From positions 1-6,161 of the forward strand of contig JAGOBQ010000268.1 in the NCBI GenBank assembly GCA_017999215.1: a stretch of DNA of 6,161 nt, in the 5' to 3' direction. The translations under genes were made by a program, and so were the position numbers. Below, in pieces: positions 1 to 5,500 of the stretch; the stretch's first letter is position 1; every line of letters starts with the position of its first letter. The notes below the pieces were generated by a model, which did no database searches, had not been told where the DNA came from, and saw nothing but the letters and a program-made list of their open reading frames with translations. Source of the DNA: Thermoanaerobaculia bacterium. GTDB lineage: Bacteria > Acidobacteriota > Thermoanaerobaculia > UBA5066.

Positions 1-331
1 TGACGAGGGCGGCGGCGAGACGGACGGCGTCGCTGAGGAGAGCGAGGGCGGAAGCGAGGTCGCGGAGCGTTTCGAGGGAGCGCTTCAGCTCGCGGTTCTT
101 CGCCCGGAGCTCTTCGTGGATCGCGGCGACGACGCCGCTCTGGTCCTCCAGGCAGGCCAGGACGGCCTTCCAGTAGGCGTCGCGCGCGGCGCCGTAAAGC
201 TCGCGGACCCGCAGCTTCTCGTCGGGGGTCGCCGCGGCGGAGTGGAGGGCGTCGAATCCCCGCTCGGCGAGGCGGTAGGTCGTCTCGACAGTCGCAAGGA
301 GCCGCTCGTGGTTCGACTTCGTCCGGGCCAT
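1..331 (-). CDS. Hypothetical helical protein, 5' part only (C-terminus beyond the left edge)
   Basis: I do not recognise this family. An ATG at 329-331 opens a frame of 110 codons that reaches the left edge without a stop, so the C-terminus is missing. A strong ribosome binding site (GGGGAGG, five bases before the ATG) and a start only 11 bp after the lipoprotein stop support this start and translation within the same operon. The protein begins MARTKSNHERLL and is almost entirely helix-forming. Residues 1-30 and 38-62 look like amphipathic helices, and residues 63-92 are rich in E, K, R and L in a coiled-coil-like pattern (AAIHEELRAKNRELKRSLE). The last visible residues, 93-110, turn Ala/Leu-rich (LASALALLSDAVRLAAALV) and could begin a hydrophobic segment or another helix. 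There is no signal peptide, so the N-terminus is probably cytoplasmic. It is most likely a partner of the upstream lipoprotein, judged from position alone. Confidence that it is a real gene is high; its function is unknown. Confidence 0.8.
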   Translation of the reverse strand, partial: MARTKSNHERLLATVETTYRLAERGFDALHSAAATPDEKLRVRELYGAARDAYWKAVLACLEDQSGVVAAIHEELRAKNRELKRSLETLRDLASALALLSDAVRLAAALV

Positions 332-336
332 GTGTG

Positions 337-343
337 CCTCCCC
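337..343 (-). promoter_or_regulatory. Ribosome binding site of the last, partial gene
   Basis: On the minus strand the lipoprotein stop TAG runs straight into GGGGAGG, followed by CACAC and then ATG at 331. This is the best Shine-Dalgarno match in the window. It fixes the start of the downstream gene and shares a base with the stop codon, so termination and re-initiation may be coupled. Confidence 0.75.
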
Positions 344-1335
344 TACTTCTCCGCCGCCGCGCGGTACTCCTCGAGGAGAGCGCGTACGGCCGCGACGTGG
401 TCGAGGACGGCGGAGAGGTCGGTCTCCCGCTTCGCCTCGAAGGAACGGTGAGTGAGGACGAGGCCCTCGAGGCCTGAGAGCGTCTCGTCGACGAGAGCTC
501 CCTCCAGGTCGACGCGCCGAGCGACCCGGTGCTCGAGGACGCGGTCGAGCGCCGCGCGAAGGTCGTCCTCCCGGCTCACGCCCGGCCGGCCCGTGATCGA
601 CGGCTCCTTGCGGAGGAGGGCGAGCGCGCCGTCGTACTCCTTCTCGTCCCAGGCGAGGCCGAACGCCGCGGCGTGCGGCGCGAGGAGCGCGCCGGGCCGG
701 CCGAGGCCGAGGGCCGCGAAGGCGCGGGCCGCGGCTCCCTGCCCCTCGACGAGGGCGCGACGAAGGGAGGCGTGGACCTCCCTCTCGCGCCGGAGGAGCT
801 CGAGGAGACGCTCGAGGCTCCCGCGAATCGCCGCGCTCGCCTCCGTGAGGCGCGCGGCCTGCCGCGCCCCGGCGAGGCCGCCGAGCCCCTTCGAGAGGCC
901 GAAGGCCGGGACGGGGGCGACGGGGGGCTGGCCGAGCGCCTCCCGGTAGGCGCTGATCGCGCCCGCGAGGCCGTTCACCCCGCGTTCCACCTGCTCCGCG
1001 GCGTCGAAGGCGGCGAGCGCGTCGAGGCCGGAGTACGCGGCGCCGAGCTCGGACATCGCCTCGGCGCGGGCCGCGAGGACGGAGCGCACCTTCCGGAGGG
1101 TCGCGAGCGTCTCCTCCGCCGGCTCGGGACGGCCCGTGAGGGGCGCGAGGAGGAGCTGCGCCTCGACGTACCGGTCGACGGAGGCGCCGGTCTCGCGGAT
1201 CGAGTCGGCCGCGGCGCGCGTCGCGGCGCTGCCGGCCGAGGCGAGGGCGACGGCGCGCGGCCGCGCCGCCGACGTGCAGCCGGCGAGCGTTGCGAGGGCC
1301 AGGAAGACGACGGAGACGCGGACCTGTCGGGTCAC
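343..1335 (-). CDS. Putative lipoprotein of unknown function, 330 aa
   Basis: The protein is predicted to be exported and lipid-anchored. The N-terminus has a short basic region (MTRQVR), a hydrophobic stretch (residues 7-17) and a lipobox L-A-G-C with Cys20 as the lipidation site. The residues after Cys20 are T and S with no Asp at +2, which fits sorting to the outer membrane if the cell is diderm. The mature part has no recognised domain. It is Ala/Leu/Arg/Glu-rich and mostly helical, with long helices around residues 35-65, 75-135 and 155-205, a loop near 240-255 (GRPGVSREDD) and two further helices to the end. It resembles helical-bundle adaptors more than enzymes, and I see no catalytic motif. 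The start is a GTG, chosen because GGGGGTGAT lies just upstream and the signal peptide begins at once. It is 63 bp downstream of the bactofilin and 11 bp upstream of another unrecognised gene, so it may serve an envelope or cell-shape function. That role is inferred from position only. Confidence 0.82.
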   Translation of the reverse strand: MTRQVRVSVVFLALATLAGCTSAARPRAVALASAGSAATRAAADSIRETGASVDRYVEAQLLLAPLTGRPEPAEETLATLRKVRSVLAARAEAMSELGAAYSGLDALAAFDAAEQVERGVNGLAGAISAYREALGQPPVAPVPAFGLSKGLGGLAGARQAARLTEASAAIRGSLERLLELLRREREVHASLRRALVEGQGAAARAFAALGLGRPGALLAPHAAAFGLAWDEKEYDGALALLRKEPSITGRPGVSREDDLRAALDRVLEHRVARRVDLEGALVDETLSGLEGLVLTHRSFEAKRETDLSAVLDHVAAVRALLEEYRAAAEK

Positions 1336-1338
1336 GAG

Positions 1339-1347
1339 ATCACCCCC
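1339..1347 (-). promoter_or_regulatory. Ribosome binding site of the lipoprotein gene
   Basis: The minus strand reads GGGGGTGAT, then CTC, then the GTG start at 1335. The GGTGA core lies four bases from the start codon. It supports the GTG start and suggests that this gene initiates independently rather than relying on coupling with the bactofilin 63 bp upstream. Confidence 0.5.
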
Positions 1348-1385
1348 ACGCAGCGGAGTCCGGGGACGAGAAGCTGCGAAAGGTT

Positions 1386-1399
1386 ACCGCGTGCGCGGT
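1386..1399 (-). terminator. Small inverted repeat just after the bactofilin stop; possible weak terminator or attenuator
   Basis: The sequence ACCGCGCACGCGGT is a near-perfect inverted repeat: a five-base GC-rich stem (ACCGC/GCGGT) around a four-base loop. It begins at the last base of the bactofilin TGA and is followed on the minus strand by AACCTTTCGC, which has only three T residues. A classical intrinsic terminator would have a longer stem and a longer T-run, so this could be a weak attenuator, an RNA-stabilising 3' hairpin, or chance in GC-rich DNA. Confidence 0.25.
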
Positions 1400-1902
1400 C
1401 AGCTCTTGCCGGGGACGTCCTTCTTCTCGGGGGCGGTGGCCGTCGGCGCCGGCGAGGCCGGGGCGCCCTTGCCGCCCATGTCGACGCTCCCCTTGAACTG
1501 GGCGCCCTCCGCGATCGCGATCTTCGGGGAGCGGATGTTCCCCTCGAGGATCCCGGACGGGAGGATCTCCACCTTCTCGGCGGCGACGACGTTCCCGACG
1601 ACCCGGCCCGCGATGACGACGTGGTGCGCCTTGACCTCGGCGTTCACCTGGGCCTGCGGGCCGATGCGAAGGCCCTTGGAGACGGAGATCTTCCCTTCGA
1701 CGCGTCCCTCGACGACGAGGTCTTCGTCTCCGGAGAGCTCTCCCTGAATGCGGATGTTGGGTCCGATCACGGCTGTCTTCACCTCGGTTGCGGCCCTGGG
1801 GCCCGTCGGGGCGGGCGAGGCCGCGGGGCGCGGCGACTCGTGCGGCGGTGCGGGGCGCTCGCCCTCGGGGCGGGGCGCCGATTTCGATCCGAAAAAGCCC
1901 AT
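1399..1902 (-). CDS. Bactofilin family cytoskeletal protein, 167 aa
   Basis: Bactofilins (DUF583/PF04519) polymerise without nucleotide into filaments at the cytoplasmic membrane and place envelope-modifying enzymes or other partners in shape, stalk, polarity or chromosome organisation. Here the layout is typical. A short hydrophobic start (MGFFGS) may act as the membrane-contact peptide. Residues 8-39 are a Pro/Ala-rich disordered linker. Residues 41-141 are the beta-helix core, with repeated hydrophobic/Gly rungs of about 17-18 residues, such as IGPNIRIQGELSGDEDLVVEG, GKISVSKGLRIGPQAQVNAEV and GRVVGNVVAAEKVEILPSG. Residues 143-167 are a second disordered Pro/Ala/Lys tail. The length is normal for the family. 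It starts 12 bp after the transferase stop with no convincing Shine-Dalgarno sequence (the spacer is ACTTCCGGGTCG), so translation may depend on coupling. Following genes encode an exported lipoprotein and a helical protein, which could be partners. The family call is very secure; which process this paralogue serves cannot be told. Confidence 0.96.
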   Translation of the reverse strand: MGFFGSKSAPRPEGERPAPPHESPRPAASPAPTGPRAATEVKTAVIGPNIRIQGELSGDEDLVVEGRVEGKISVSKGLRIGPQAQVNAEVKAHHVVIAGRVVGNVVAAEKVEILPSGILEGNIRSPKIAIAEGAQFKGSVDMGGKGAPASPAPTATAPEKKDVPGKS

Positions 1903-1914
1903 CGACCCGGAAGT

Positions 1915-2565
1915 CTACCCGATCCGCTCGGGGGGATCGGACGGCGGATCGGCCACTACCGAGAGGACGAAACCCTCCTCCGCGCGCCACCAGCCGCTCC
2001 ACTCCGCGGCACCCGGGCCGCGCGCGCCGAACGGGCGCCAGAGGCCGTCGGCCGGGCCGGCGGCGGGCACGGCTTCGACGTCGCGCGGGGCGATCCGGAG
2101 CCCTTCGCGGAGGGCCTTCATCACCGACTCCTTCGCGCTCCAGACGAGCGTCGTGCGGAGCGCCGCCTCCCCCGCAATCGCCGCCTCGACGAACGCGCGC
2201 TCGGAGGGCGTGAACCAGTCCTCGAGGAAGGAGCCGCCGCGCGCCTCGATCCGCTCGAGGTCGAGGCCGAGCCGCGCCCCGGAGGGGGCGATCGCCGCGG
2301 CGGCGACGCCGTGGCTGTGGGTGAGGGAGAGGACGAGCGGGGCGGCCGTCCCGGCGACGAACACCTCGGGCGCCCCCGACGGGGACGCGAGGACCGAGAC
2401 CTCCTCCTCTCGGGAGACGACGCCCGCGAGGAGGAGGACCTTCCGGGCGGCGAAGCGCCCGAGGAGCCAGTCTCCCCGCCGCTTCGGTACGGTGAGGCGC
2501 GCGAGCGCGAGGCGCTCGGCGGGCGCGAGCCACGCCTCGCCGCGCGGGAGGTCCTCCGCCCGCAC
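1915..2565 (-). CDS. 4'-phosphopantetheinyl transferase, Sfp/AcpT-like superfamily
   Basis: This enzyme moves 4'-phosphopantetheine from CoA to a serine of an acyl or peptidyl carrier protein, turning apo into holo carrier for fatty acid, polyketide or nonribosomal peptide synthesis. Numbered from the GTG at 2565 (216 aa), GRFAARKVLL (36-45) is the N-terminal substrate-binding helix and LSLTHSHG (79-86) the conserved turn before the metal site. GLDLE (100-104) supplies the Mg ligands D102 and E104. FTPSER (118-123) and WSAKESVMKAL (142-152) are the other signature blocks, with E146 as third metal ligand and K145/K150 conserved. The length suits a two-lobed Sfp-type protein. The start is uncertain. 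GTG at 2565 is the first usual start, but the residues just before it (TPVRWTAV) look like the first beta strand of the family. A CTG at 2589 would include them and overlap the carboxylase stop in CTGA. Neither start has a good ribosome binding site, so coupling is likely. The substrate carrier protein is not in the window. Confidence 0.93.
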   Translation of the reverse strand: MRAEDLPRGEAWLAPAERLALARLTVPKRRGDWLLGRFAARKVLLLAGVVSREEEVSVLASPSGAPEVFVAGTAAPLVLSLTHSHGVAAAAIAPSGARLGLDLERIEARGGSFLEDWFTPSERAFVEAAIAGEAALRTTLVWSAKESVMKALREGLRIAPRDVEAVPAAGPADGLWRPFGARGPGAAEWSGWWRAEEGFVLSVVADPPSDPPERIG

Positions 2566-2585
2566 GGCGGTCCAACGGACGGGAG

Positions 2586-5500
2586 TCAGCGGCCGATCCG
2601 TTCCATCTCCTTCGCCATCCCGCGCTCGATGGCGTCGACGAGGTAGGGGCGGAGCTCCCTCGCGGGGAGGATCCGGTCGAGCGAGCCGACCGCGAGAGCC
2701 CTCTGGACCGAGTGGGTCCGGTCGAACTCGTCGGCCACCTCGCCGAGCTTCTCGGAGCGGACGGCGGCGACGAGGTCGACGTGCCGGGAGCGGAGCTTGC
2801 GCCGCTCGACGTCGGAGGCGGCGGCCATCTCCTTCTCGAGGGCCGCGACGCGGGGGTCTTTCTTCGTCCGCTGGTCGACCTCGCGCGCGAAGACGACGGC
2901 GGCGGCGGGGGCGCCGCCGATGACGGAGGCGTACGTCCCCTCGAGGGCCGCGACCTCCATGTTGTCGTTCAGCGTCCTCGAGAAGACGACGAACGCGCCG
3001 CCGTGGTAGCGCGAGACGACGGTGAAGACGATCGGCCCCTTGAAGTTCGTCACGGCGCGCCCGATCTCGGCGCCGTACTCGAGCTGGATCTTGCGCATCG
3101 ACTCGGGCGAGCCGTCGAAGCCGGAGAGGTTCGCGAGGACGACGAGCGGGCGGTTGCCGCTCGCGGCGTTGATCGCGCGGGCGATCTTCTTCGAGGCCTG
3201 CGGGAAGAGCGTCCCCGAGGTCCAGTTCTCGGGCCCGTCGGTGGCGACGAAGCCGATCCGCTTGACCGGGTGCGACTCGAAGCCGAGGAGGCAGACGGGC
3301 CAGCCCCCGATGTGGGCGTCCCAGACGACGCCGTTCTCGGCGTCGCGCATGCCGGCCCAGCGCTCGAGCGGCGGGTGGTCCTGGTCCGCCGCGGCGGCCA
3401 TCACCTTCCGGATCTCGAAGGGGCGCTTGCGGCCCGGGTTCGTGGCGTCGGAGAAGATCTCGCCGACGAGGCCGAAGGCCCCCGGCTCCTCGCCGCCGTG
3501 CGGCGAGAGGCAGACGTCGCGGCGGATCGGGTCGGCCGTCTCGGCGCGGCGCGGGAAGCGCTCGCCCGGGACGACGTAGGTGTGGTCGTAGTGGCGGAGG
3601 AGGATGCGGCAGGCGTCGGGGATGTCGCGCGCCCAGTACTGCGCCTGGCCGTTCGGCCCCATGACGCGCTCGTACCCGCCGATTCCGAGGTTGTCCTCGG
3701 CCGAGACGGAGCCCGAGTAGTCGAGCGCCGTCTTGCCGGTGAGGACCATCGCGCCGTCCTTCGTCATGACGAGGATGCCGCGCGTGTGCATCAGCATCGT
3801 CGCCTCGGCGTTCCAGTACGGCTGCGCGCCGACGTTGATGCCGCAGACGACGACGTTCACCTCCCCGCCCGCCTGGGTGAACGTGATGAGGCGGCGCAGG
3901 ACGCGGGAGATCCAGTCCATGTTCTCGGTCCCGGAGTCCATCGCGATCTTCGCGCCGGCCGAGAGCGCGTACCACTCGAGCGGGACGCCCATCCTCTCGG
4001 CGAGGTCGAGGCCGGCCAGGATGCGGCGGCACTCGGGCTCGGCGAGCGAGCCCATCGCCCCCATCGGGTCGCCCAGGAGGACGACGCGCGTCATCCCCTC
4101 CGGGACCTTCGCCGTGTGGCTCGTCAGGAGCCCGGCGACGATGTTCGCGCGGTTCTTTCCGGGGGGACGGCTCACCGGGACGAGCGCGTTCGACTCGTCG
4201 AGGTCGTGCTCCACGAAGTCGCCCGGAGGGAAGTCGGCGTGCGCGTCGTCCTTCGGAGGGGTGAGCATCCGAAGGATCTCGTACGGATACGTGAGGCCGC
4301 GCTGGCGGAGGCGGACGACCTTCTGCTCGTACTCGGAGAGCGTGCGGAGAGGCTTCCGGCTCGGCGGCGTGACGGAGACGGTGATGCCGGTCCGGCCCGG
4401 CTGCGAGACGGAGAAGACGACCTCCTTGAGGCCGCCGGGGACCGCCGGGTCGGGGACGCGCGCCTGGATCGCGACCTTCTCCATGCCGAGCCCCTCGGCC
4501 GCGGGGGCGAGGTGCTTCGCGAAGGCGCGGACGACGGTGGCGCCGTAGGTGAAGGGGGGCCAGACGTAGACGAAGACCCGGTTCCACTGGAGCCGGTCCT
4601 CGGGCCGGCGGTGGGCCTGGACGTGCCGGATCGCCTCGAACGCCTCGAGGAGCATCCGTTCCATCTGCGGGAGGCCGACGAACCGGCCCTGGGCGTCGAA
4701 GGCGGGCGTCAGGTCGCGCACCTCGGCGAGCGCGAAGAGGCGCTCGTCCTTCGGGTTCTCCCGCGCGACGCCCTTGAAGAGGTAGACGTCCTCGGCCGAC
4801 GGGAGCCGCTCGATGTCGAAGCCCTCGAGGCGCCAGAGGTCGAGGCGCTTGCCGATCATCGGGTGCATCGCCCGGTAGAGCTTCTCCTCGACGAAGCCGC
4901 CGTCGCCCGGCCGGAGCGTGAAGTGCTGCATGCCGCCCATGCCGAGGCCCGCGCCGGCGGCCGAGAGCGCGAGGACGACGCGGACGACGCGCGGTCCGAA
5001 CCCGGCGGCGTCGGCGAGGCGCTTGACCTCCGCCGCCCTTGCCTCGGGGTCGCCGAGCGGGCCGGGACGCCAGGAGTAGACGTCGACGAGAACGTCGTGC
5101 TCCGACGGGTGCTCGGCGAGGTGGGAGGCGACGTCGGCGAGGGCCGCGTCGAGCTCGCCGTCGAGGCACCAGGTGGTGACGACGAGGTGGCGGACCCCCT
5201 CGAACGCGTACTCCGCGAGGGCCCCCGCGCGCCCCCGGAAGGAGACCTCGCGGAAGCCTTCGAGCGTCCGGATGCGGTAGTAGCGACGCGTGAGGACCTC
5301 GAGCATGAGGCCCTGGACCGCCGGGGCGGCGCCGTCGAAGCGCCCCATGTAGAGGCTCTGGAGCGGCTGGGGGCACTCGACGAGCCGGCGGACGCCCGCC
5401 TCGCGATCGGGCGAGGAAGGGTCCGCGGCGAGCCGGGCGAAGACGCGCTCCATCTCGGCGTAGACCTCGCGCCGGGCGGCCTCGAACGCGGGCTGGTCGA

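Noticed and set aside
85..451. Short minus-strand (85-297) and plus-strand (116-451) frames at the left end
   Set aside because: Both overlap the partial gene at 1-331, which has a strong SD and helical, balanced composition; the shadows are Arg/Ser/Pro-rich and have no such support.
1340..2575. A 411-codon minus-strand frame across transferase and bactofilin
   Set aside because: Arg/Pro-rich low-complexity composition and complete overlap with two recognised genes in another frame.
529..2646. A 705-codon open frame on the plus strand
   Set aside because: It lies antisense to four well-supported genes, is dominated by Arg/Gly/Ala/Glu, and shows no domain or motif. It is typical of antisense frames in GC-rich DNA.
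1748..2923. A 391-codon plus-strand frame antisense to bactofilin, transferase and the carboxylase end
   Set aside because: Ser/Arg/Pro-rich, ends in long Arg/Gly runs, and has no recognisable fold or RBS.
3022..4548. Two plus-strand frames of 185 and 271 codons antisense to the carboxyltransferase
   Set aside because: They mirror the codon pattern of the conserved coding strand and have no motif of their own; the minus-strand protein is strongly conserved-looking throughout this range.
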